The notes beneath the pieces were generated by a model. It saw nothing but the letters and a program-made list of their open reading frames with translations, searched no databases and was not told the DNA's origin. A stretch of DNA of 64,000 bases from Prostheceraeus crozeri (taxonomy: Eukaryota; Platyhelminthes; Polycladida; Euryleptidae), in assembly GCA_907163375.1 (NCBI GenBank), contig CAJQUW010015445.1, forward strand, positions 1 to 64,000, given 5' to 3'. Shown one piece after another: positions 21,724-33,730 of the stretch. A program made the position numbers and the translations under genes. Position 1 is the stretch's first letter, and the number at the start of each line of letters is the position of its first letter.

Positions 21724-22517
21724 TGTAACTGAAACTAATGCAAATGTGTCACTGCTGCATGTAACGGTTGTAGATCTCCCAAAGTCTGCTGGTATTCATC
21801 TCCTCTCTACTAGTGCGGACCGTTATATCCTTTCTTTGATCTTGTCTGACAAGAAGAGGTGTCGAGTACAACTCGACAGCTGTGTAGATCTGTAGTAGCC
21901 ACAGGATGTACATAATTGTGTGCCACAAGATGACTAAGATGGTGAAAACTGATACCACCACTGTGCTGCACCACCTGTGTGTTCTAGTGACTTTGGGCAC
22001 GATTGGGTCATTGGGACGTCAAAGTCAGAGCGAGGACCTTCAACAGAACAGTTGAAATGCCGCGCAGAAGCATCTCTCAATTTCCGGATCTGTTCTCAAG
22101 TAGTAACCAATCAGAGCACAATAACAGAACCTGTTGCTAAAACAGACTTCGATGGGGCTGAAGATTTCTTCTACTTGTAAAGATGAACTGTAGCTTACGG
22201 TATGCAATGCTCAGTAAAAAAATTATTCCCAGTCACAAATATTATTATAGATGATCTCGAAATGACCCCGAAATATTTTGGTGAAATATGCCAGAAATCT
22301 TTGAAGTTGTAGTCACAAGTTCTGAATATCAGTTAATTAATTATATAGAGATATAGATACATTCTGATATAATTGAAATATTTCAGCAGATTATTTGGAA
22401 AATTCAGATTCGGAAGTTGTCTGTTATATGCTCCACCGTAGCAATTACTCGCACACAACTTTTCATATGCTCTTTCTCATTCATAGATTAGTTTTAATAA
22501 ATAAAATTTATTTCTCC
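21724..22517. other. No recognised feature
   Basis: Frames of 60-83 codons on both strands around 21713-22180 lack motifs. Nothing else stands out. Confidence 0.4.
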
Positions 22518-22737
22518 TAGAATCATTACTGAATTAATAAAAATTGAAATATAAATCTTTCAACGCACAAATCATCATGCCAAAATCGATTTCGCCCGTC
22601 GGCCTAATCACTCAGTTCATAAGCATGTTTATGGACTAAATGATGAAGACGGACGGGCGAAATCATGACATTTGCGCGCTGACAGACTTATATTATAATT
22701 ATTATTTAGTGTATATTTTATTCAGTAATGATTTCTA
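22518..22737. repeat. Foldback element, about 220 bp
   Basis: The left end TAGAATCATTACTGAAT pairs with the right end ATTCAGTAATGATTTCTA. Further in, CAACGCACAAATC pairs loosely with ATTTGCGCGCTG, and GATTTCGCCCGTC (22588-22600) pairs exactly with GACGGGCGAAATC (22652-22664). The whole unit is an imperfect palindrome, like a MITE. No coding sequence. Confidence 0.7.
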
Positions 22738-24950
22738 TTTTCTAATTGTGCTGAAGTAACAATAAATGGCTCCAAGACTTCTGTTAGGCCTAACATGTAT
22801 TTTATTCTCTTGTGTCTCATTCTGTTAATGTAGTCTATGCTTTTAGAAATATTTATTTAAACTTAAACTCTGATTGCCATTTAATCCCTTAAAATTGGAC
22901 CATCAGATAGGGAGAAGGAAGCTGAAGGAAAATTCGGAAACTCTGCGATGTGATGACTAGATATTAACTTTTATTATTATAAATGAGCTCAATGAAGTTT
23001 GCGTTGTTTCCGTTTTGTACATTTCTCAAGCTACTATATTGCAAAGAGATACGCCTCCTCTTCTAACTCAGATATCTAAGCACAGCAAAATGCATTTGTT
23101 AATTTCAATATTTTAAAAAAGTCACATTCATGGTATGCCGCTTCAGCCTACATACTCGTTCATTCTTTTGATACCTACCGATGTTTCATGATTAAATGTC
23201 GCAAGGTGCATTTCAGTTTTTCGTAATGATGACATCAAGCGAGTCGTATTCGAAGATCGCACGAAATTGATGTCAAACTCAACGGTTGTTTTGAAGAGCA
23301 TGATACGAACGGTAGTTGATGCCTTGCGAATAAATCGCAATCGCAAGATAGATCGCCAAAAATTTAAGTTGAAATTCGTTTATTGATAGTCTTTTGTAGA
23401 GTGATAAATGACTGATGAAAGCAAAGATCAATGCCAGAAATAAGAAATTTTTGCTTTGCTATGAATTTGATATAGAATGCAGATCGTGATTTGCAATTAG
23501 TAACTCAAATTTGGACGGTTTTTCATTAAATAATCTATAATCGACGAAATTTCACAACTTGGTAGTTGCAAATCTCAAATCTACCCGGGCATGGCTACAA
23601 CATTAAGTTGGGAGTTGTTTCAATGTTGAGAGATGCGATCTAGGCCTGCTGATGATTCCTGATAGCAGTTATTTCACCAAGGACCTCTTATTCAATATTT
23701 AATTATTCTATTTACCGTGTAGATTGTCTTGGTATTCCGGTATTTAGTAAACCTCTCCTTGCGAATATAGTCTGTTGTTTCATGTCAGCTAAACGATGCT
23801 GCAGCATTCCAACTTTTGGGAATTTATTCAGCAGCTATCTATACTATATTCAAGTGTTCTTCATGGATCCACCTTGGTTCACTATTTTTCCATACTGCAT
23901 AGGGTGTACACATCAGAACTTCTAAACAGACCGAGCTGGTTTAAAAATGGTATCCCTATCCCTGTGAAGCTTAAAAGTCGGTCACCAGAGCGATCTTCTG
24001 CATGACATAAAACCGACATACGTCCCAAAAAGACACTTTCAGGAGGACAGGACAAAGGCGCCGAAACCGGGGCGAGTGGTTATCCTGATTAACCCTCGTC
24101 AGTCGTATATTGGAAGTCAGTGAGCATGTACTTTGTACAAGCTGCATAATTGATTCTAGCGTGTTCGTAAAATTTATTCAAAATGTTCATTCAGACGAAA
24201 CATGAAAGCCAACCGAATGTCAGTACATTTTCTTTTTGTTTACACATAGAGAAGAAATCATTCCAACATCGTCTCTGATTGCAACACTAATGTGAGACTT
24301 CAATAGCTTTCATTAGTCTCCGACAGCGACTAAGACTAAAATGAAATGTTTTTAGTCTTCGAAACGACATTGGAAGCCGGATTTTGCAACATGTGAATAT
24401 TTTGCAAATGTATCGGTCGCTTATAATGTCCTACAAAAATCTTGTTTAAGAAATGCTTTTATATTCATCAAAATTTGGCATTTTTATCTAGTCTGGTATC
24501 GCTACATTATCTAAAGAAATTCCATTTCCTTGACTTCATTGTATCTACCAACAGATTGATCAAATGATAAGACACATTTTTTGGCTCGTCAATGAAATGA
24601 GAGAGCACGACATATTCAATTTCCAACTTGTTTTGATTCATAGAATGAACACATTCCATGTAGCGATTATGAATTGTTTTTGATGCCCGTTAGTAGTGCA
24701 CTTTTCCCTTCCGTCCCAAAGGTCAACGCTTTGTCGTGGTCCTTCCATACACAGTCAAATTAAATGTCCCTGTTTTTAAAAGTGTTGTAGATCAGTGAAA
24801 ATCCAATCAATTTTTAAATGTGATGAGCCATTTTAAATCGCTGATTGTGAATCTTGTGGTTATAGGAAGTTCATAGATGTGCTAACTTCTACAATATTGA
24901 ACGATCTTGGATTTCAAATTTAACAAATTTTGTGAAAACTTTGTTAGTGT
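22738..24950. other. No recognised feature over 2.2 kb
   Basis: Only short frames (23143-23346 minus and 23796-24005 plus among them). I see no protein family, RNA gene or paired repeat. Confidence 0.4.
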
Positions 24951-24958
24951 GTGATTAC

Positions 24959-25570
24959 CACAGAATTAAATATTTTGTTTGTCTGCTTCGGTTTGCTAGA
25001 AGTGTGATTAATATGAAATTGACGGCATATTGAGGAACCTATTAAGTGGGCAAAAAGGAATTCCTAATACCTTACAGAGATAGGAAAAAAGTCGTGCGCC
25101 GCTTGCGGATTAATGTGAGTTCCAGCAAAATGCTTCGATTGCCAAAATTCCTTCACATTCGAAGAATTCAAATCATGGCGCACAAGTTGTCTCCACAATG
25201 TTGGCCCTTCCGATCATTATTATAAAAAGTAGCAGGCGTACGAAAATCTGTTCACTTGATGTTTTCACATCCTCTCCTCGGCATTTCTCACTTTATCTCT
25301 CGGCATACACTGAATCGAATGTTAGCCAGACAGCGATGTGTGTTTTGGTGTGTGCGAAGTGATATCACAGCACGCACGCATCTCTCACTGGCCCTGGTGT
25401 CCTCTGCTGACAGCTTATTGTTTGCCATTTCCAATAGCAAGCGAGGTACGAATTATCCATTCGAGAAGGAGCAAGTTGTCTAATTCTGTGATGTGCCATT
25501 TCGATATTAAGGTTGGATATAATTCTTCCTTTCTAGGAAACCGAAGCGCGCAGATGAATCTAATTCTGTG
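24959..25570. mobile_element. hAT-type MITE of the CACAGAATTA family, copy 1
   Basis: It begins CACAGAATTA and ends TAATTCTGTG. The flanking octamers are GTGATTAC (24951-24958) and GTGATTGC (25571-25578), an 8-bp duplication with one difference. The interior, especially 25032-25250, is clearly similar to 47333-47552 in the second copy. A second TIR-like end (GTCTAATTCTGTG) lies inside near 25478-25492. Confidence 0.8.
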
Positions 25571-25899
25571 GTGATTGCATACACAATGCATCACAAAACT
25601 TTGGACAATTGATTTGTAAATTTTTACTCATAGGAAAGCTGTCTAATTCTACATGAAGTCAATTGAAGTGTTGAGTGATTTTCATGGCCATTGGAGTGGT
25701 TATAAGATAGGCAAACACGTAAAGGGAAGTGACACTCCGAAACTAGTTGAATTAGTTTTGATTCTATAAGCAATGTTGTTTTCGAGCTCTAAAAAGAACT
25801 CGCACATGATTCGCTGAACGAAGTCACTACCAGTCTGGAGACTGCGTACTAATACTAAGGGCTTATACTATAAACTGTGTAAGTATATATAAACTAATA

Positions 25900-28250
25900 C
25901 TACTCGTATAGTAAAAGGCATCTCATTGTATCACAAAGATTTAAAAAGTACTGAAATTATAGATTTAGTTAGTGAAAATGGAAATCTTATGATTGTGAAA
26001 TTGTGTAATTGTGATTGGGAAAAGTTTCATGAAATATTTCTAATAATTTCATACAGACCACCTCGTGACTCCCACTACAGAGATACAGCTTACTTTGACC
26101 ACATTAAAGATTATATCATCAAATACAAGATGAATCATATAATTATGATAGAAGATTTGAATGGAAGAATTGGAACTTTAAGCGACAATACGAACATTGG
26201 CTTAATTCCGCGAATGTCGGAAGACTCGACTATAAACAAACAAGGCAAAGAAGTAATTGATTTTTGCAATGAAGCTTCCTTGACTATTACGAATGAAAGA
26301 CTAGAATCAGGAAAATGTACATATCATTCGTTGCAAACGAACGAAGTAAGAAAATCTGTGATAGATTACCTGATAATTTCCGAATCATTATTGGAAAATA
26401 GTGAATCTTTCAACATTTTAGAACCAACACTTTATACCGATCATTCGCGATTGTTAGTCAAATTGAATATTGAATTGAAAAATCAAAAACAAAAGCATCA
26501 AAAACCTTTCAAGAAAAAAGTTAAACCAAATAAATGGACCAATCAAAACAGGCTTGAGGACCATCAGATGTTATCAGAACAATTTAAGATTTTGAGGAAT
26601 AAAATTCATCGTGACAATTTAGTAAATGAACAAATCTACATGGAGTTGATTCATTTAAATAGGATAAATAATTTAACAAATATCGAAAGAAACTGAAACC
26701 AAAGTAATATATTCCGATGAATTTCGATTACAATTTGAAATTGTTGGAATCCTGGTTGCCGGAACGAGTTTCTGCAGAAACTCGTTCTGGCTGCCAGACT
26801 ATCACGAATAAGATGACACCACTCAACAGTTGCCATGACACTGAAGAGACAGACGTCTTAAATGAAAGAACTGACTATGAATTTACCGGCAGTGAAATAA
26901 TAGATGCTATAAAATCACCAAATCAGCTAAGAATTCGAAATCTAGTGGCCCAGATGGATTGATCAATGAAATATTTAAGATGAACCTAAATGATGGGAAG
27001 GATGTATTAAAGCATTTGTTTCACAATTTACTTATTTCCTCTGAAATTCCATGGCAAGAAAGTTGTATCACACCAATATACAAAAAAGGAAATATCAAAG
27101 ATTTAAACTCTTACCGGCGTATAAATCTTTCTTCTTGTTTAGAAAAGATTCTTACAAAAGTTATAGACAATATAGTAATTAAATGACTAAACGAAAACGA
27201 TATCATGCATCCGTCTCAAACCGGTTTCATTAAAGGAAATTCTGTCCTACACAGCATCATGGTAGTAAATGAAATACTACAGATTTCTAAGAATAGAAAG
27301 CGTCCGCTCATTTTGTGTTTCATCGATTTATCAAAGGCTTTTGATTCCATATCAATATTAAAACTAATATGAAAGTTGAAAAGGACAATTCCGAATGATT
27401 AGTTATTAGCTTTAATCATTCATATTCTTGAAAACAAAAAATATCGAATACTTTATAATGGTGATGAAAGTGAACTTTTTGGATGAAAGAATGGAATCCC
27501 ACAAGGTGATAGCTTGTCTCCAACGTTATTTTGCATTTACATGAACGACCTTTTAACAACATTTGATAAAAATCTGGAGCGTCTCAGCCCAATCGAAATC
27601 GGTGACCTAAAAAAAAATGCTGACGACATTATGCTAATGAGTGAAACACAAGAAGGACTGATAAAACAAATCAAGTTAGTGCAAAATTACTGCACAGAAA
27701 ATTTCTTGGAAATTAATTATGACAAAACAAAAAGTGTGATAAAGAATTCTAACTTAAAAATGCGAAACATAGAAATACATAATACCATGAACAGTATCAA
27801 TGTGGTTGACGAATATGGATATCTTCAAATAGTAAAAGCATATTAAGGAATTAGAAAAGAAGGGTAAAAAGTCATCATAATTAACAGGCAAAACTTTAAC
27901 GGAATTTGGAGATGTCAATGGAACTTTACTAAAAGATGCGTTTGAAATCTTAACTCTTTCTCAAATAAAGTACTGTGCCGAATTCTGTCATCATTTGAAT
28001 TTGAAAGAATTGAATAAGCTGCAAGTGCAGTTCTATAAAAGATTTTGTCATTCTGAAAATCACAACAGCAACTTATAGTATAATTGGAGAATTTGGTATA
28101 AAACCAATTGAATATCACTTTTATAAGGCAGCCTTACATTATTGGGTATTCTGCGATATGAATTGATTAGACAATTGAATATGTCTTTCATGACAAACAT
28201 ATCGAAGCTGATTTCTATGCCATTATATGTGGCTTAAAGCCAACCGAAAT
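25900..28250 (+). pseudogene. LINE relic: apurinic-type endonuclease plus reverse transcriptase
   Basis: 25926-26696 encodes most of an exonuclease/endonuclease/phosphatase domain (ISYRPPRDSHY, IIMIEDLNGRIG, KSVIDYLIISES, TDHSRLLVKL). 26717-27186 carries the linker and the first RT blocks (GPDGLINEIFK, CITPIYKKGNIKDLNSYRR). 27190-27846 carries CFIDLSKAFDSI, GIPQGDSLSPTLFCIYMNDL and KNADDIMLMS, with several in-frame TGA/TAG stops before 27490. The aromatic residue before ADD is changed, so this copy is dead. The C-terminal zone decays by about 28250. The N-terminal end of the endonuclease is missing. Clade unresolved. Confidence 0.82.
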
Positions 28251-30125
28251 GAAATTTATTGCAAAGTTTACAACACTGACCAGCAAAATTAGGGACAATC
28301 ATTAAAATTGATCTGATTAGACTTCGTTTTATTGCACTGAGCATTTACTGCAGACGGCTAGACAATGCATATCAATATTAATTTTGTAAAGTATCAAGTC
28401 TGGCCAAAAATCAGAAAGTGAAAAGACATGAAAAGAAAGTGCCATCGATGCAGTCTCAGTTGAACTATACAAACCTACTGAACGGTTTACTGAACAAATA
28501 AATTTCTCCCGAGGATCAGCCACAATTTTGGATTTCGCCTATTCTTTAAGTTCCTGCTCCCTTACAGGTGAGATAAATTGATATAAATTGATATTTATCA
28601 CTATGCATATTCTTCGTGGCTGATCCTCAAAGTAACAGTAATTAATTTAGCTTCAGGATTGAATGACGGAAAATTAGGAATACATATAAAACAAAATATA
28701 GATATGTGGTTTACAATCAATTAAAGGGAATCTGCTAGCCGGACCAATTCATTGAATTTACCAGACTTATCTATAAAATGCATCCTCCTCTCATTCTCAT
28801 TGCAGCCATATTTGTGTTACATCATGTTCACTCAAAGCTACTCATATTGTATACTCACTGTTTCTGCAAATGTTTTTTGCAAATAAACATCTGACATTCT
28901 GATATTCTGCGAGGTTCGACGAAATGGCCGAAAAGTGGTAGTCATTGAGGAATGGAAGAAGGCTGTGGCCCATTCAGCCAGAAGCGGCATCAGTCTCTGG
29001 CACCTCTCAATCATCCGTGTGCAGCACTCATCAAGAGACAGAACTGAGGGCCTATCAAAGCCGAAAGACAAGTTATCTTACTGAGCGGCATATTGTGAAA
29101 TCACATGCGATTTGCAAAACATTGAAGAGATGGTGGTGCCTCAATCCATCGAACGAAGGAAGTTCTCCAACAACTTGATCGACTGTTTTGTAGCTGATTC
29201 CTATCGACATTCAGTCCACAAAGTTTAATGACTGTTGGCCTGTTGAAGACGTTTGAGAAATCAGTATAGAGAGGCTGACTGACCAAGAATTGAATGACTT
29301 CACCTGATTGTAAGCAGAAATCAAAAGCATTTGCCGAAGTGTCAGTCGAAGGACATGCCAAGCCCTCATCTCAGGCATCCCGAAAGGATACAGAAAAGTT
29401 GTACAGCGAAGTATGGAGATTGGTCGAATTGTTCTTGTTGAAAAAGGCTTGCTCTACTTTCTTTCAGTGACTGATCAAGCTTTTATTTTGACAGTCTGTC
29501 CTTTATACATAGCATACACCTTTTGTCGCGTTCACACTTTTTGCAGATGACAGAATATATTGAAACAGATTTTTTAGCTGCAAATTTGATTTTTTTTAGT
29601 CATGATTCGTTGGTATTAGATATCTACAGAGTCAAGATATCTATGAGTTTTCACATTCACAAGATTGTAGACCACATTCAGAGGTTTGAAATGATGCATC
29701 GCATTTTGAAATTGGATAGATTTTCACTTTGAAAATTGGAGTTATGTCTAATAGACAGTGAAATGATCAAACTTCTATATTATGCAAAAGCTGTCTCGAC
29801 TACATTTTGGTCAAGGACTCATGATTTGTGACTTTTAGTTTCTGGGAACTCTGATAACCAATTCAAAGACAAAAATAATCAAATTTTATTGATGAGAGCA
29901 TGAAAAGATATTGTTTAAAAATCGAGAGTTGTCGTCATTTCTGTAAGCTGGGCCACAAATCTGCATGTTTTCATTAAAGAATAACTACATTTTTGCTACC
30001 GGTACTTCCACGATGCTCACTTGTGAATACGCATAGAAGTCCAAGTCATTCGATGAAAGGCACATGTGCGACATGCACACGCTTGTATGCGACATGGTAA
30101 TAAGCAACGTGCATTTCCATAGGCA
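28251..30125. other. No recognised feature over 1.9 kb
   Basis: Minus frames at 28838-29071 and 29101-29361 (77 and 86 codons) are the longest and show no family that I know. They could be remnants of an unidentified coding sequence. Confidence 0.35.
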
Positions 30126-30127
30126 TA

Positions 30128-31107
30128 CATGTCAATCGCTGAATACGAAAATTACATACAAACGCATATCAAATTCACTTACAATTTGAAACTAACATTT
30201 TTTCTAGCATGTCTACAGAGATCTGATATGTTTTTCATGCGAAACCTCGCTTACTTTCGTATGTGATTGGCATGTAGCGATACGAACTATCCTATCTGTG
30301 ATTGGCTGTTTTACAATGAAATACGAGTTGTTGGTATGTTTTATATACGAGACCCGATGCAAATTGGTATGTGTTTCGTATGTGTTTCGTATGAAGAACT
30401 TTAAGTCACATAGCAAAATATTTGTATATATTACATACTACTGTCAAATTACATTTTTCAGTAATACCAGACGTGAATATTTCTTTTTGACAGTGTGGCA
30501 TTTAACTAGATTAAATTTATTGTGAATTTTATGCTCCACGAAAATGTCGTCGATGCTACTTGTCTAGCAACATTAACAGGAAGCTAAGTTAGCTCGACTT
30601 TATGAAAGAAGTTTATAAACATCAATTCATTCAAACGATAGCCTTAGTGCAACCATGTTGACTTATATATCTCAAACATAACTATTTTTGCGTTCATTAA
30701 TTATAATGTGTTTTTATTTCGGATTGATAATATGATTAATTTCAAAATTACATGATGCAAAATTGTTGATGATTAAATACCTATTGATTATTTATGATAT
30801 GCCTTGGACTGACATGAATTTAAATCGAATTCAGTATTGTTAGTTTGACTATAAAATATCATTATCTCACTACTTACAAAGCAGTAGCAGCATTAGCGTG
30901 ATCTTTAATGACAAAAAGCCTTAAATCAACATATATTAGAAATCATTGATGCTTTCCTTTAACATTGTGCTGGTATAGCTTTAGTATGTAAAGCATGCCA
31001 CACTTGAAATAACATGCGAAAAGCATGAAAATTGACACAGAAATATACCAAGAGAATATTTTGATATGCTTCCTTCGTATATGATTGGTATTGAGCGATT
31101 TACAGTG
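30128..31107. mobile_element. 980-bp element with CACTGTAAA-like ends and TA duplication
   Basis: The right end reads ATTGAGCGATTTACAGTG (complement CACTGTAAATCGCTCAAT). The left end at 30128 reads CATGTCAATCGCTGAATACG and stays similar for about 45 bases, through GCATATCAAA. TA stands on both sides (30126-30127 and 31108-31109). An extra internal copy of the right-end motif lies near 30255-30318. It shares its terminal signature with the MITEs at 4079, 14621 and 33312. Confidence 0.6.
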
Positions 31108-31214
31108 TAAGACGAGATTTTATAAACCACTGTCTTTTGGAAATGCCGGCACGCTTACAATACATGAGTTTGCTGACGATGGGCACAGTTCGAGATTGTT
31201 CGAAAACAATGACT

Positions 31215-32038
31215 CATAGAGTAAATATATTAGGTAGAGTGGTAACCCCACATTTATTAAATCCCCAATGTGTATACACTTTCGATTTTATTAAATGAAC
31301 TCAAGGGAGATCACCAAATGTGAGACATGCATATTTATGCAGCTTTGAAGAAATTACAACGGAATTGACTGATGATGATAGCATAAAGCAGATGGAAATG
31401 ATATTATTTTACAGATCGTCCGCGTCATGACAGCCTTTGAGATGTAGTGTTTGTTAAATTAGCAACTGACCTGCTATTGCTTTCATGCTGAACCTCAAGA
31501 GAATCTTCTTAAGCGTGATCATATGAAAAGCAACCTGCCACTGGTGCAGCAAAATCACACAATCAAAGACAATGATTTCAATTGACTTTGAAAGATGTAA
31601 ATGGGTCCACATCACCATTCAGATTCAAGAAGTGAAACATGAATTTAGTGAATCATAAAATCATGCCGGTGAAAATTGAATTAATAACTTGAAATTTCAG
31701 TCAAGAAAGCACAATAAGATATCGATTTTTCATGAGGACTTCCATAATAATACAATTCATGAGATTCCCTTGATAATCAGCTTGATTTCCGCCAGATTAG
31801 GATGCTTATTAGCAAATATTCATTCCTTTTGATATCCAACTTGTTTCATACTACTTATTTAGAAGAGTCATCTCGGTAGTATATGAATTAGTAAATTTTG
31901 ACTTTTTTCAAAAGTGCTCAAATAATTTGTTGGACCACGGGAACGTAATCTCCGCAAAAAATGAATCTTTTGACATAAAAATTTTCATTGTATGTAGATA
32001 CTTTTTTGAGTTGACACTCCTATAATCCATACTCTATG
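31215..32038 (+). mobile_element. hAT-type non-autonomous element, copy B
   Basis: An 824-bp element that begins CATAGAGTAAATATATTAGG and ends CCATACTCTATG. It is flanked by the exact octamer CAATGACT at 31207-31214 and 32039-32046. It is the best-preserved member: both ends and both target copies are intact. It aligns along its length with 20868-21715. Confidence 0.92.
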
Positions 32039-32046
32039 CAATGACT

Positions 32047-33309
32047 TTTGATGGAATTTAAAGCAACACTTCAAATCCTTATCATTCTTATGTGCCGGCA
32101 CAGAAAGCGGAGTGCTCCCGGCCCTCTGCTTAATTTTGAGAAAATTTCGTAACATGATTGTCCTTCACAGGATGCATTCTCATAAGATAGCACAGTTCCG
32201 CCGAATTCTTCTGAATCCGTCGACGATGTACAGTAAAACACGAACGTCTCAGCAGGTTTGCGCTTTGATTTTCAATCCACTAGTGACTTTCAAGGAAAGA
32301 TTATGGCAAATATAAATTGTTTATAATTGAATACTTCTTATCAATAGCCGAGGAAGAACACTTGGTTAGCGAAAACACTTGATTGCTATTATACATTAGG
32401 TGACCCTAGTGGCAAGTGTTAATAAGGCTATACAGCCTTTTTTGATTAATCTGAGGATAATTCATGACACCATATTAATCTTCCGCCTATTTTTCTCAAT
32501 GAGAATTAAGAAGCATCATTAAAGAGCATTTTCAATCAGATTGCGGCATTTATGTGCCAAGCATTAATCATCCCATGCAAGGATTTCAAGATAAAAAATG
32601 TGCGAATTATTAGTGAAATTACCAAGAATCTTTATTAAAATGATCTAGACTTACATAATTTGAAATGTTGCATTCCTTTTCAGAGTATGAAGCATCTATC
32701 TCGCAGATCAGACCAATATTTCAAAATTCCAATTGTTTCGATTGATGCCAATTATATCACTTTATAAAAATAGTGCATTATATTACTCATTATGCAAGAA
32801 CATGATGCTAATTATCAAAGATGCTGATGAGGAAATAGATTTCTCTTTTGCACCATTATGCGAAATGTGTTAATAGACTGATCTAGGTAGTTGATTAAAT
32901 GTGGCATTCTGCTGTCACACCTCACTGATGAATTTGCTCAATGAAATGCTTTATATGGCAATCGTGAATTGTAACAGGACATCTTAATGTATCTAATTTT
33001 TGAAGATACCTTGCCTTGGCGGTGTGAACCCCATAAACGATCAGAAACACAACTCTAAACCTGTGGGAGCGCCTCTTGCTAATATCAAAAGATTATCGGG
33101 AGAGCTAGCGATTTTGTGGTTAAGTTATTTTGCTCATTTTCGTCATAAATGTTTGCCTGATGTGAAGATTGGAATTATCCCTTTAAGTACACGAGTGCTT
33201 AACATGAAATCACTAGTTTTCTTATCCTAGGTGCACTCATATTGATTCAATATGACTTTAGGGGCACATTTAATAGGAGACAGATCATCCTATATAGTCT
33301 ACTTGCATG
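32047..33309. other. No recognised feature
   Basis: Short frames only (32112-32315 and 33000-33230). Nothing assigned. Confidence 0.4.
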
Positions 33310-33311
33310 TG

Positions 33312-33730
33312 CACTGTAAACCGTAGACCGACAATTATCCTACAAAATTACTAACAAAATCAACCGACGATTGTCACCTCCAATATCCTGCGATATCCGA
33401 CGAATTTTGTAAGTTCTCCACCGACATCGAAACAGATGCTTTGCATGCAAATTAACTAAACAAAAACTGTTGAACATTGATTGATTTTTTCGATTAGTGA
33501 TTGCTTGACTTTTGGGCAGTCTATGTTATTGTGTGGCAAAACCATGATTTATTTTGACATAATTTACTTAATTTCCTATTATTTTTGATGAAATTTAAGC
33601 TTCATTTTGTCGGTTTTTGTCAGATATTGTAGGTTTTCAGTGGCAATCATCCTACAAGAACTAACAATGACCGACAAAATAGATTTTGTAGGATAAATGT
33701 CTGTCAATTGTCAGTCAACGGTTTACAATG
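33312..33730. mobile_element. MITE with CACTGTAAAC end and TGTCGG/CCTACAAAAT subterminal motifs
   Basis: A 419-bp element with left end CACTGTAAACCGTAGACC and right end GTCAACGGTTTACAATG. Further in, CCTACAAAAT pairs with ATTTTGTAGG, and CCGACAA recurs in both orientations. TG flanks both ends. Its outer end matches the 218-bp MITEs, but its inner repeats are different, so it is a separate family with a shared terminus. Confidence 0.82.

Noticed and set aside
28838-29361. Two minus-strand frames that might be a decayed gene
   Set aside because: There is no motif, no shared context and no splice evidence; too weak to call.
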